A stretch of 64,000 nucleotides of DNA from Paenibacillus_AR mesotrionivorans (GCF_046098205.1 NZ_JBJURJ010000008.1:62001-126000), one strand, 5' to 3'. Positions 45,135 through 53,126 are shown, counted from the stretch's first letter. Translations and numbers: made by a program. Notes: generated from the sequence alone by a model not told the origin.

Positions 45135-45296
45135 TAACGTTGTTGTATTCACGAACCCGAGAGGCTTAAGGCCCGCCAGGGCCGGGTGGCTTCGCCACTT
45201 AGCCTCGCAGGGTTGTGCACGTAGCCGGTTCGGGCGACTTGCCGAACCGCATCCAGCACCAAGGGCCGCCAGGACCGCAGCGTGAATACGGTGTTA
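45135..45296 (-). repeat. attC-like palindrome G
   Basis: 162 bp, left core CAGCTAAC, right core GTTAGGCG. Stems GAGGCTTAAG/CTTAGCCTC and GTGC/GCAC with CCGGTTC/GAACCG. Confidence 0.88.
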
Positions 45297-45336
45297 GGCG
45301 ATGTTCCCCCATCTTCGAAAATACTTAATAAGAGAA

Positions 45337-45801
45337 TTATTCTGTAAGTCCATAGTATTTATACTCATTTGGATTAAATTCAGGTGGGCACCATCTAGAT
45401 TCCCCTAATCCATTTCCATGCAATACAGCTTTGATTGCTTCCTTACTGGCTGGTGTTACATCCTCACGACTTAATGCCTCATTAATGTTCAAGAAAATAG
45501 CTTCACTATTCTCATAACCGTCGGACTCAGGAGTACCAGACAGATATTTCATTGAGTAGATTGCCCACCAATTATTTGATCTAAATCTCATGGCTACTAA
45601 TTGATTTGCTTGAGACATTATTTTTGTTTCCTCTAAAATCTCTCTTTCAATAGCGAAATTCGGAATCTCCCCTTCTTTTAAATATCCTCCCGGAATTAAT
45701 AATTGTCCTTTAACTATACCGTATGTATGCCTCACTAAAAGAACATTATTGTTATGTAATAATACCCCACTAACAGAAAAATGTTTTAAATCTGGCATCA
45801 A
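45337..45801 (-). CDS. Nudix hydrolase, cassette G-H
   Basis: 154 residues; box GGYLKEGEIPNFAIEREI then LEETK (last Gly replaced by Lys). The tail CPPEFNPNEYKYYGL is unusual. Cores GTTAGGCG/CGCCTAAC match 8 of 8. A TTGGTTATTC tandem repeat lies just upstream. Confidence 0.83.
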   Translation of the reverse strand: MMPDLKHFSVSGVLLHNNNVLLVRHTYGIVKGQLLIPGGYLKEGEIPNFAIEREILEETKIMSQANQLVAMRFRSNNWWAIYSMKYLSGTPESDGYENSEAIFLNINEALSREDVTPASKEAIKAVLHGNGLGESRWCPPEFNPNEYKYYGLTE

Positions 45802-45824
45802 ACCATCTTCTTTCTTGGTTATTC

Positions 45825-45886
45825 TTTTTTTGGTTATTCTTTTTTTTGGTTATTCTTTTCTTGGTTATTCTTTCTCTATTGTTTTC
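45825..45886. repeat. Four tandem TTGGTTATTC(T)n units
   Basis: TTGGTTATTC followed by T-runs of differing length, repeated four times, directly upstream of the Nudix start. The unit number may vary by slippage and could shift promoter or SD spacing. Confidence 0.75.
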
Positions 45887-45921
45887 TTATTGTTTGTACA
45901 TTAGTATTTGGGAATTTCGCC

Positions 45922-46080
45922 TAACGTTGTTGTATTCATGAACCCGAGAGGCTTAAGGCGCGTTAGCGCCGGGTCGAAGACTTAGCCTCGCAGAGTTGTG
46001 CGCGCAAGCCGGTTCAGGCAAAATGCCGAACCGCTTCCAGCACCAAGGGCCGACAGGCCCGACGCATGAATACGGTGTTA
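45922..46080 (-). repeat. attC-like palindrome H
   Basis: 159 bp, left core CGCCTAAC, right core GTTATCCG. Same inner family as C, G and J. Confidence 0.88.
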
Positions 46081-46252
46081 TCCGATGCATTCGCCTTCCT
46101 GAAATACCCCGAATCTTGTGTTCCTGCTGAATCTTGCCACGCTGGCTTCTTGAATTTCTTCAATAAATTTTGTATTTCTGGCTTCTTGGGTTATTTCTGT
46201 CAATCTGTATGAGCTTGAAGGGTTTAAATCTAAGTCTTTCGAATGTTTCGGA
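46081..46252. other. Gene-less cassette H-I
   Basis: 172 bp between two intact palindromes with exactly complementary cores (GTTATCCG/CGGATAAC) but no ORF with a start and SD on either strand. It may carry a promoter or RNA, or be a gene remnant. Confidence 0.65.
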
Positions 46253-46430
46253 TAACGTTGTTGTATTCATGAACCCGAGAACCTTAAGGGAGAAAAGATC
46301 CACCAGCGCAGCTGGATCCCGACCGGCCGCGACACGGTTAGGTTCGCAGAGGTTGTCTGCTGATTCCGCTTCCTCGAAATGCCTCTCGCAGACCAAGGGC
46401 CTTCAGGCCCGACGCATGAATACGGTGTTA
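46253..46430 (-). repeat. attC-like palindrome I
   Basis: 178 bp, left core CGGATAAC, right core GTTATCGG. First stem GAACCTTAAGG/GGTTAGGTTC, second stem GTCTGC/GCAGAC, as D and L. Confidence 0.88.
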
Positions 46431-46467
46431 TCGGATGCCATTGCCTTCTTTGACTTTACATAAAGTT

Positions 46468-46920
46468 TTATTCATCTTCTTCTAGGTTTACAAGTCTACT
46501 TAATATCTTTTCTTCAGAGAAACCAAACCATGTCATTTCATATAAACAAAGTGCTACAATTTGTTCTGCTGAGAATTTTTCGAGCACACTATTATTAACA
46601 TAAAATCCCAACCATTCAGCCCAATTATTTGAAGAAATATCCCAATACCCAGTCCATTCAAGTGAATTATTCTTACCATGCACCCGATATTCAGTAACAC
46701 TATCTTCGGATTTAACATCACTCTCATAATCAGCACTATCTATATGAATTATCATTTCTTCTACGTTTTTTTCAGGTCTCTTTGATAGTAATGATTCAAA
46801 TGCAATTTTATATTTTTCTTTAGTTTGTAAGATATCAGGATATAATGAAACTAACTCAACCCAAACACAATTAAAATCAACTTTATTTAGAATTTCTTCG
46901 AATGAAGTCATGTGATTCAT
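46468..46920 (-). CDS. Hypothetical protein (DUF6557-like), cassette I-J
   Basis: 150 residues, acidic. EEILNKVDFNCVWVELVSLYPD, WAEWLGFYVN and LCLYEMTWFGFSEEKI resemble the DUF6557 pattern I recall; function unknown. Start 46920 (MNHMTSFEE) or M4. Cores GTTATCGG/CCGATAAC match 8 of 8. Confidence 0.7.
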   Translation of the reverse strand: MNHMTSFEEILNKVDFNCVWVELVSLYPDILQTKEKYKIAFESLLSKRPEKNVEEMIIHIDSADYESDVKSEDSVTEYRVHGKNNSLEWTGYWDISSNNWAEWLGFYVNNSVLEKFSAEQIVALCLYEMTWFGFSEEKILSRLVNLEEDE

Positions 46921-46947
46921 TCTCCTCTATCTTACAATGGTTTCCGA

Positions 46948-47106
46948 TAACGTCTTGTGTATTCATGAACCCGAGAGGCTTAAGGCGCGTCAGCGCCGGG
47001 TCGAAGACTTAGCCTCGCAGGGTTGTGCGCGCAGCCGGTTTAGGCAACTCTCTGAACCGCTCCCGGCACCAAGGGCCGTTAGGCCCGCCGCGTGAATACG
47101 GTGTTA
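46948..47106 (-). repeat. attC-like palindrome J
   Basis: 159 bp, left core CCGATAAC, right core GTTATGTG. Inner family as C, G and H. Confidence 0.88.
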
Positions 47107-47133
47107 TGTGATGCTCAACTCATCTTCGAGTTA

Positions 47134-47586
47134 TCATTCAGATTCTATTATTCCATATCTTTGTTGCTTCCCCATCCAATTACTTACTTCTCTCCAGCTA
47201 ACTTTCCTTGCGGCTATCCAGTTCACTTCATAGCTAACTTGTTTATCATGTCTCCAATTACTATCATCCGCCCAATAACATATACCATTCTCAAAATATA
47301 AAGAAGCTCCAAAAATAATCGAATCATAATTCTCAGAGCTTGGAGAAATGCAAAGTTTAACTACTTCTTCAAATAAGAGTTCTACAGCGGAGGGGTCATT
47401 CCATTGCCTTTGAAATAATACCCTAATTCGGTTATCTAGTTTGTTGCTAACATTCATTGCAAAATCATTATTTACGTAATGATCGGTCCATAAATATAAT
47501 TCTTTTAAGCATGCATCGTGGAATCTTCCAAATGCACTCATAAATTTATTAATCTCTTCCTGATCGGTTAACGGAATCCAATCCAT
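47134..47586 (-). CDS. Hypothetical protein, cassette J-K
   Basis: 150 residues (MDWIPLTDQEEINKFMS...). FGRFHDACLKELYLW and the aromatic-rich C-terminus (NWRHDKQVSYEVNWIAARK) recall a widespread uncharacterised family. Cores GTTATGTG/CACATAAC match 8 of 8. Confidence 0.7.
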   Translation of the reverse strand: MDWIPLTDQEEINKFMSAFGRFHDACLKELYLWTDHYVNNDFAMNVSNKLDNRIRVLFQRQWNDPSAVELLFEEVVKLCISPSSENYDSIIFGASLYFENGICYWADDSNWRHDKQVSYEVNWIAARKVSWREVSNWMGKQQRYGIIESE

Positions 47587-47649
47587 TAAATTAATCCCTT
47601 CGATTTATATTGATGTTTGAACTGAATATATCTTTAGCTGAGTTTCACA

Positions 47650-47802
47650 TAACGTTGGTGTATTCACGAACCCGAGAGGCTTAAGGCCCGCCAAGGCCGG
47701 GTGGCTTCGCCACTTAGCCTCGCAGGGTTGTCTGCTGAATCAGCTCCTCTGAAATGCCTCTGCAGACCAAGGGCCTTCAGGCCCGCCGCTTAAATACGGT
47801 GT
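47650..47802 (-). repeat. attC-like palindrome K
   Basis: 153 bp, left core CACATAAC, right core GTTAGGTG. Stems GAGGCTTAAG/CTTAGCCTC and GTCTGC/GCAGAC: a hybrid of the two inner types. Confidence 0.87.
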
Positions 47803-47909
47803 TAGGTGATGTTAGCCCTTCTTCGACTAAGCTTGATAAATCTATAATAGCCCTTCAAGAGAAAATAATCTTTTAATTAAATTGAATGTTTACCACGAAT
47901 ATATCTACT

Positions 47910-48416
47910 CTAAATATATTCTTCCTTATCGTGAAATTCGGAAATGCCTAGGTACTTGATAGCAATACTCATTGCCGATTTTATTTGATAATATCCAACA
48001 TCACCCCAACCCAACAAATCGACAGCTTTATTCGGTGAAACCAGAATACGGTCATAGATTTTTCCATTATCGAGATCAGGACGTACTACACCTACACCAT
48101 TAATAAGCGCAGTCATTCTAACTTGAGCTATATGAGGTTGCCCGTCTTCCTCATCAACTTCTTGATATCCTACTATTACTGGACTTCTGATTGTAATGTT
48201 TACTTCTTCGAATATCTCTCGTCTCACCGTTCCTTCAATTCCATTATCATTTTCTTCAGGATGACCACCAGGTAAAGAATATGTCACGCCATCTTCATTA
48301 TTTTCAACTCGCAATAGCAAACGCCCATCATTGGAAAAAATGAGACCATATACTTGTTTGATCTCTACTCCATCTGGTACATTCCCATCGTGCCATTTAA
48401 ATATTGCCATCTCCAT
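47910..48416 (-). CDS. Nudix hydrolase, cassette K-L
   Basis: 168 residues; box GGHPEENDNGIEGTVRREI then FEEVN. Long C-terminal part (LVSPNKAVDLLGWGDVGYYQ). Cores GTTAGGTG/CACCTAAC match 8 of 8. Confidence 0.85.
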   Translation of the reverse strand: MEMAIFKWHDGNVPDGVEIKQVYGLIFSNDGRLLLRVENNEDGVTYSLPGGHPEENDNGIEGTVRREIFEEVNITIRSPVIVGYQEVDEEDGQPHIAQVRMTALINGVGVVRPDLDNGKIYDRILVSPNKAVDLLGWGDVGYYQIKSAMSIAIKYLGISEFHDKEEYI

Positions 48417-48506
48417 TTTCCCTCTCCACTTAATTCAGTTCTTCACTAACTTTTTCATTATTTGTTATTCAATATATGGTTTCAAAATTGTTTAGCCAAT
48501 TTCACC

Positions 48507-48683
48507 TAACGTTGTTGTATTCACGAACTCGAGAGCCTTAAGGAAGCACAGAGCCATAAGCGAAGCTGGCCCCCGACCGGCCGCGTCGCGGTTAGGTTCG
48601 CAGAGGTTGTTGCTGAATCCACTTCCCCGAAAAGCCTCTTGCAGACCAAGGGCCGTATGGCCCGCAGCGTGAATACGGTGTTA
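48507..48683 (-). repeat. attC-like palindrome L
   Basis: 177 bp, left core CACCTAAC, right core GTTATCTG. Stems as D and I (GAGCCTTAAGG/GGTTAGGTTC, one pair lost). Confidence 0.87.
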
Positions 48684-48824
48684 TCTGTTGGATTTTCCCC
48701 ACTTCTTCGAATTGAGACAGGACGTCGGCCCACATAATATCTTCATGTCTCTTCATGTCTTTGGTTTCATTTCAAATTTTTTTATCCCTTTAAATGTTAC
48801 TCCAAATTTCCCTGCTTCATTATG

Positions 48825-48918
48825 CCTTAATTTGTCACTTTAAGTTCATACTGTTCCTTAAATCCTAATCGTCACTCCAAATTCTTACTGTTCCTTAATC
48901 TCTAATTGTCACTTCAAT
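48825..48918. repeat. Imperfect tandem repeat, about 38-bp unit
   Basis: TAATTTGTCACTTTAA, TAATCGTCACTCCAA and TAATTGTCACTTCAA alternate with ACTGTTCCTTAA. It occupies the end of the 230-bp gap before the flavodoxin-like gene stop; no gene seen there. Confidence 0.6.
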
Positions 48919-49489
48919 CAGTTAGGTTTAAAATGCTTGCTAGCTCTTGTACCCTCCTAATTGCTTTCCTATCATCCTTGGCTAAAGTTCCCATAATATC
49001 TCCGATACTATCTGTGTGTAGAGACATCACTGTTCCAATCGATTTGACATTCATATGCTTAAATAATGTGTGAGCTGTACCTTCAGCTTTGCTCGTATCT
49101 ATTGTATCTCCTCCGCCAACCAGAATGAGCGCTCCTTGTTTACCCTTCAATTGAAAGTTCACATCTTTACGAATAGATCGAGATACATATAAATACTGAA
49201 GTCGACTCGCAAAATTTAATATTGAACCCGTCAATTCCGAAAAATACAAAGGTGATGCTATGATTACATGATCGACTTCATTCAACCACTCATACACCTG
49301 CTGCATATCATCATCAATCGCACATTTTGGATGGTTCCAGCAATATCTACAGTCTAAACAAGGTTTAACATTATCGTAATATGTATTCACAATCTGTACA
49401 TCCCCATCTAAATTCTGTACAAACTCATTAATTAAAGAGAATGTATTACCCTGTTTTCTTGGTGAACCATTGATAATTAGTGTCCTCAT
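48914..49489 (-). CDS. Flavodoxin-like NAD(P)H-dependent oxidoreductase, cassette L-M
   Basis: 191 residues. FMN phosphate loop GSPRKQGNT at residue 8, CLDCRYCWNHPKC cysteine motif near 43, and VIIASPLYFSELTG (second flavin loop). Member of the FMN_red/iron-sulfur flavoprotein-like group. Cores GTTATCTG/CAGATAAC match 8 of 8. Confidence 0.85.
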   Translation of the reverse strand: MRTLIINGSPRKQGNTFSLINEFVQNLDGDVQIVNTYYDNVKPCLDCRYCWNHPKCAIDDDMQQVYEWLNEVDHVIIASPLYFSELTGSILNFASRLQYLYVSRSIRKDVNFQLKGKQGALILVGGGDTIDTSKAEGTAHTLFKHMNVKSIGTVMSLHTDSIGDIMGTLAKDDRKAIRRVQELASILNLTD

Positions 49490-49586
49490 ATTGATTCCTC
49501 ATTTCAAGAAAATAGAATAAATTGCTTCAATCAACAGGACGTTGCGAATGTATTACTTACAAGCTCTTGGGGGCAGATCTTGCAGA

Positions 49587-49739
49587 TAACGTTGTTGTAT
49601 TCACGAACGGAGAGGCTTAAGGCCCGTAAGGGCCGGGTGGCTCCGCTACTTAGCCTCACAGGCTTGTCTGCTGAATCCGCTTCCAGAAATCTCTCTGCAG
49701 ACCAAGGGCCTTCAGGCCCGCCGCGTGAATACGGTGTTA
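49587..49739 (-). repeat. attC-like palindrome M
   Basis: 153 bp, left core CAGATAAC, right core GTTATCTG. Stems GAGGCTTAAG/CTTAGCCTC and GTCTGC/GCAGAC. It is the one clear copy whose own two cores also match each other. Confidence 0.87.
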
Positions 49740-49769
49740 TCTGAAGTTCCACACTTCTTCGAATAAGCT

Positions 49770-50162
49770 CTAAAAAATTACTTCTGTTAATCCTAATTCT
49801 TTAGTCTTGATATCAATCCACTTATTTATACCAAGAAAAGCTACATCATCAACGTCAATTAATAATATACTCCTTCCCAATCGAACCGTTATGAGGTTAT
49901 CCCAGTCTATCTGTTCAATTCTTCCTCTAATGTGTACCTGGTTGTCCATTATGTATATCTTTTCTTCTTGCTCTTCAACAAGGTTTATATCCTCATTAAC
50001 AGAGAGGGTCCCATATACATCCAATTCAACATCCGCTTCCATGCCCTTATATACTTTATCTTGTGATTTCCAAACACCTATACCTTCTCCGATCGTGCAT
50101 GAAAAATATACTACTATTTTGTTCTTCTTCTGAAAATTAATTTCTAAAATCTTTATCTTCAT
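49770..50162 (-). CDS. Hypothetical protein
   Basis: 130 residues, beta-rich (MKIKILEINFQKKNKIVVYF...). First gene right of palindrome M. The 160-bp gap to the next gene holds no palindrome. No family recognised. Confidence 0.65.
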   Translation of the reverse strand: MKIKILEINFQKKNKIVVYFSCTIGEGIGVWKSQDKVYKGMEADVELDVYGTLSVNEDINLVEEQEEKIYIMDNQVHIRGRIEQIDWDNLITVRLGRSILLIDVDDVAFLGINKWIDIKTKELGLTEVIF

Positions 50163-50323
50163 AGTATATAAAATCTCTACAAATGAAGTTTTATAATCCC
50201 GGAATACGCCCGAAACACAACATCGTACTTTCTTTCATCTACAATACATAGAAATAAAATGTGATCAACAACAATTGTTTTTAGCTTCTTGCGAATACCT
50301 TGATATATTTCATTCCTCTCTTT

Positions 50324-50749
50324 TCAAATATTCTTCTGATCGTGAAATTCAACACAAAATGGTTGAGTTTCAGTCTTTAGACAGTACTCTATTCTTTTTC
50401 TAAAATCCTTCCATGTTACTTTTTCTAGTGCCTCTTCAATAGGAAAGAAGCCAGATTCCAGGCTTTCAGGTGTTTGAATTAATTCTCCACCAACTGGCTT
50501 AGCCAAAAACAAGGTATTACATATTGAATTCCCAACATTCTGAAATATTCCACAAAACCTTATGATTTCTATGTCTATTCCAGATTCTTCTTTTGTTTCT
50601 CTTATTGCTGCATCACTTATAGACTCTCCTACTTCTACTTGGCCGCCTGGCATTTCCCAACCTCTTCTGGGCCCTTTAATAAGTAGTAACTCGTTCTTAT
50701 CATTTATTACAATTGCAGCTGCCGAAACGATATGCCTGGGCGGATACAT
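50324..50749 (-). CDS. Nudix hydrolase
   Basis: 141 residues; box GGQVEVGESISDAAIRET then KEESGI is complete. It resembles MutT-like proteins (ELLLIKGPRRGWEMPGG). It shares the M-N interval with the 49770 gene; the missing palindrome between them suggests a deletion. Confidence 0.87.
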   Translation of the reverse strand: MYPPRHIVSAAAIVINDKNELLLIKGPRRGWEMPGGQVEVGESISDAAIRETKEESGIDIEIIRFCGIFQNVGNSICNTLFLAKPVGGELIQTPESLESGFFPIEEALEKVTWKDFRKRIEYCLKTETQPFCVEFHDQKNI

Positions 50750-50815
50750 TTTTTATTTCTCCTATTTTTTATAATTGGTTTTTTATGTTTTCTAAGGTTC
50801 TTCATAAATTACATC

Positions 50816-50910
50816 TAACGTTGTTGCATTGATGAACCCGAAAGGCTGCCCTAATTCCGAATCCTCGAAAAAACCTGCAAGGGACCGCTAGTTCCGCCGC
50901 GTGAATAGCC
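50816..50910 (-). repeat. Truncated attC-like palindrome N at the right edge of the array
   Basis: Left core CATCTAAC, then GTTGTTGCATTGATGAACCC, a shortened middle and GTTCCGCCGCGTGAATAG, without the final GTTA. Its left core does not match the right core of M. Confidence 0.7.
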
Positions 50911-50915
50911 ACACC

Positions 50916-51383
50916 CTAGTCCAACCAAACGGCATCCACAATATCACGGTCAACTTTAACGAATTTTTCATCTACAAAAACAGCTGCCCAACCATGCTCT
51001 TCATCCCAGGGACAATTGAGACTGAGGATTACGCACACATCCACATTTTGTGACTCATATTTGTCTTCCTCTGTTTTACTTCGGGCATATATGCCGTCTT
51101 CTAAGGCATACAGCGTCACATCTGTACCTGTGTGTCTGATCAGGTCCGCGGGTGACTTGATTTCCTGCCAGTACGCTGTGCTTTCTTCCTCATCGTCAGG
51201 CCCCCACTGTTCATACATCTCAGCATAATAAAGCTTTATAAAAGCCTCCAGCATCTCATTTTCCAACTCGGGTGTCCATTTCTCGATAAGCCTGTTGCAA
51301 GCCTCTATACAGGTTTCCCCGTCTTCACAGCAATCTTCATCAATCTCAAAATTCTCCGGATTTAGCAGTCCATTATTTAGCAT
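50916..51383 (-). CDS. Hypothetical protein (DUF6985-like)
   Basis: 155 residues, very acidic (MLNNGLLNPENFEIDEDC...). LSLNCPWDEEHGWAAVFVDEKFV recalls DUF6985. The start at 51383 has AGGAGG 7 nt upstream; 51542 does not. It ends right against palindrome N. No integrase-like feature is present. Confidence 0.7.
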   Translation of the reverse strand: MLNNGLLNPENFEIDEDCCEDGETCIEACNRLIEKWTPELENEMLEAFIKLYYAEMYEQWGPDDEEESTAYWQEIKSPADLIRHTGTDVTLYALEDGIYARSKTEEDKYESQNVDVCVILSLNCPWDEEHGWAAVFVDEKFVKVDRDIVDAVWLD

Positions 51384-51544
51384 GATAATTCCTCCTGAAT
51401 TGTAAATTATCTGTATGAATCGTACAAAGTGTCTGTTGCTTTGTCCAACTTCTCCCTCCAGTATACGATTCCATCCATTTTTTGCATATGTCCAAATCCC
51501 GACAACCGTCACCTTCCACCCTTCCCAATTACTACCCAACAAGC

Positions 51545-51579
51545 AAAAAACCAGACCGCTATTGCGCGATCTGGTTTTT
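51545..51579 (-). terminator. Terminator of the spoIIA operon
   Basis: CCAGATCGC/GCGGTCTGG hairpin followed on the minus strand by six T. The sigF stop codon lies in its stem. Confidence 0.88.
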
Positions 51580-52314
51580 AATGCTTTGCAATATTTTCTT
51601 TTCCAGCCGGGAGACCTGGACCTGGGAGATGCCCAGGCGGGAGGCCACCTCGGACTGGGTCTGGTCCCGATAGTAGCGCAGGTAGACGATGAGGCGTTCC
51701 CGCTCGGAGAGGCCGCCGATGGCTTCGTTTAAGGCCAGCTTCTCGAACCATTTCTCCTGGGTTTCGTCTGCGATCTGGTCCATCAGGGTGATGGGGTCAC
51801 CGTCGTTTTCGAAGACGGTTTCGTGAATGGAGGATGGGGGCTTGTTGGCCTCCTGGGCGAACACCACTTCTTCCGGGGTTATCCCTAATTCATCCGCCAC
51901 TTCCTTAATGGTGGGCAGCCGCCCGATGGTTTTGGACAGCTCGTCCTTGACCTTGCGCACCTTGTTGGCCAGCTCCTTCAGGGAACGGCTGACCTTCAGG
52001 GTGCCGTCGTCCCGCAGGAACCGCTGGATTTCTCCGATAATCATGGGGACGGCGTAGGTAGAGAATTTCACGTCGTAGGACAAATCGAACTTGTCCACGG
52101 ATTTCAGCAGCCCGATGCAGCCGATCTGGAACAGATCCTCCGCCTCGTAGCCCCGGTTCAGGAAGCGCTGCACCACGGACCAGACCAGACGGATATTGCA
52201 GCTGACCAGCGTGTCACGGGCGATGGTATCTCCGGACTGGCTCAAGGCGATGAGCCGCTTGACCTCACTATCGTCCAGATACGTATGGGAGGCATTCTTC
52301 AAATCCACATCCAT
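51559..52314 (-). CDS. sigF: RNA polymerase sigma-F factor, forespore-specific
   Basis: 251 residues with sigma-70 regions: 2 (AEDLFQIGCIGLLKSVDKFD, FSTYAVPMIIGEIQRFLRDD), 3 (GRLPTIKEVADELGI) and 4 (LIVYLRYYRDQTQSEVASRLGISQVQVSRLEKKIL). It directs early forespore genes and is held inactive by SpoIIAB until SpoIIAA is dephosphorylated. Third gene of the spoIIA operon, 12 nt after spoIIAB. Confidence 0.97.
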   Translation of the reverse strand: MDVDLKNASHTYLDDSEVKRLIALSQSGDTIARDTLVSCNIRLVWSVVQRFLNRGYEAEDLFQIGCIGLLKSVDKFDLSYDVKFSTYAVPMIIGEIQRFLRDDGTLKVSRSLKELANKVRKVKDELSKTIGRLPTIKEVADELGITPEEVVFAQEANKPPSSIHETVFENDGDPITLMDQIADETQEKWFEKLALNEAIGGLSERERLIVYLRYYRDQTQSEVASRLGISQVQVSRLEKKILQSIKNQIAQ

Positions 52315-52326
52315 AGATCAAACTCC

Positions 52327-52776
52327 CTAGTTGAACAAAGCTTTTTTGGATTCGATCCGCTTTGTCATAGTCACTGTCGTACCCTGGTTCACAATGGTTT
52401 CGACTTCCATTTGATCCATAAAATTCTCCATGATGGTAAAGCCCATCCCCGACCGCTCCAGCTCCGGTTTGGAGGTGTACAGCGGCTGCCTGGCCTGCTC
52501 CAGATCGGCGATACCTGCTCCGCGGTCCGACACGGTAACCCGTACCACGTCTCCGTTAATCTCTGCCGAGATGGTTACAATGCCGTTGGGATCGTTGTCG
52601 TAGCCGTGGATGATGGCATTGGTTACGGCCTCGGACACCACGGTTTTGATATCTGTCAGCTCATCCAGCGTCGGGTCCAGTTGGGAGACGAAGGCGGCAA
52701 CAACCACCCGGGCGAAGCCCTCATTTTCCGAAATGCTGGCGAATTCAATCTTCATATGGTTGTGGAACTCGCTCAT
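52327..52776 (-). CDS. spoIIAB: Anti-sigma-F factor, serine kinase SpoIIAB
   Basis: 149 residues of the GHKL fold: EAVTNAIIHGYDN (N box), SDRGAGIADLEQA (G1) and ERSGMGFTIMENFMD (G2). It binds sigma-F and phosphorylates SpoIIAA. Start overlaps the spoIIAA stop (ATGA). Confidence 0.97.
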   Translation of the reverse strand: MSEFHNHMKIEFASISENEGFARVVVAAFVSQLDPTLDELTDIKTVVSEAVTNAIIHGYDNDPNGIVTISAEINGDVVRVTVSDRGAGIADLEQARQPLYTSKPELERSGMGFTIMENFMDQMEVETIVNQGTTVTMTKRIESKKALFN

Positions 52777-53126
52777 GATACGACCTCCAGACTGGAGATC
52801 GCTTGACGCTCGTTCTCCTTCACCGCCAGAATCTTGAACAGGCCGGACATTTCGAACAGCCGGTACACGGTGGGGCTTACCTCACAAAGCACCATCTTGC
52901 CGCCCTTCCCGGTGACCTGCTTGTAGCGTCCCAGAATCACGCCTAAGCCGGAGCTGTCCATAAACTTCAGGTCCCGGAGATTCACCACCACATGGCTGGC
53001 ATTCCCCCGGTTGATGGCCTCTTCCATCCGCTGCTTGACTGCATCAGCCGTATGGTGATCCAGCTCACCCTTGAGCCGGACAATAAGCGCCTTGCTGCCC
53101 TGCTCCATTTCAACATGTAAACTCAT
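52773..53126 (-). CDS. spoIIAA: Anti-anti-sigma factor SpoIIAA
   Basis: 117 residues, STAS domain; the phosphorylated Ser is in LKFMDSSGLGVILGRY. Start 53126 (MSLHVEMEQGSK) follows GAGGAG; 53162 lies in the promoter region and is rejected. Releases sigma-F by binding SpoIIAB. Confidence 0.96.
   Translation of the reverse strand: MSLHVEMEQGSKALIVRLKGELDHHTADAVKQRMEEAINRGNASHVVVNLRDLKFMDSSGLGVILGRYKQVTGKGGKMVLCEVSPTVYRLFEMSGLFKILAVKENERQAISSLEVVS

Noticed and set aside
39697..50910. CRISPR array
   Set aside because: Units are 140-180 bp palindromes separated by genes of differing size, not short direct repeats with uniform spacers; no cas gene is present.
39697..50910. MITEs or other mobile inverted repeats inserted independently
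   Set aside because: No target-site duplications flank the palindromes, all have one orientation, and the pairing of cores across each gene unit is not expected from independent insertions. Not fully excluded without strain comparison.
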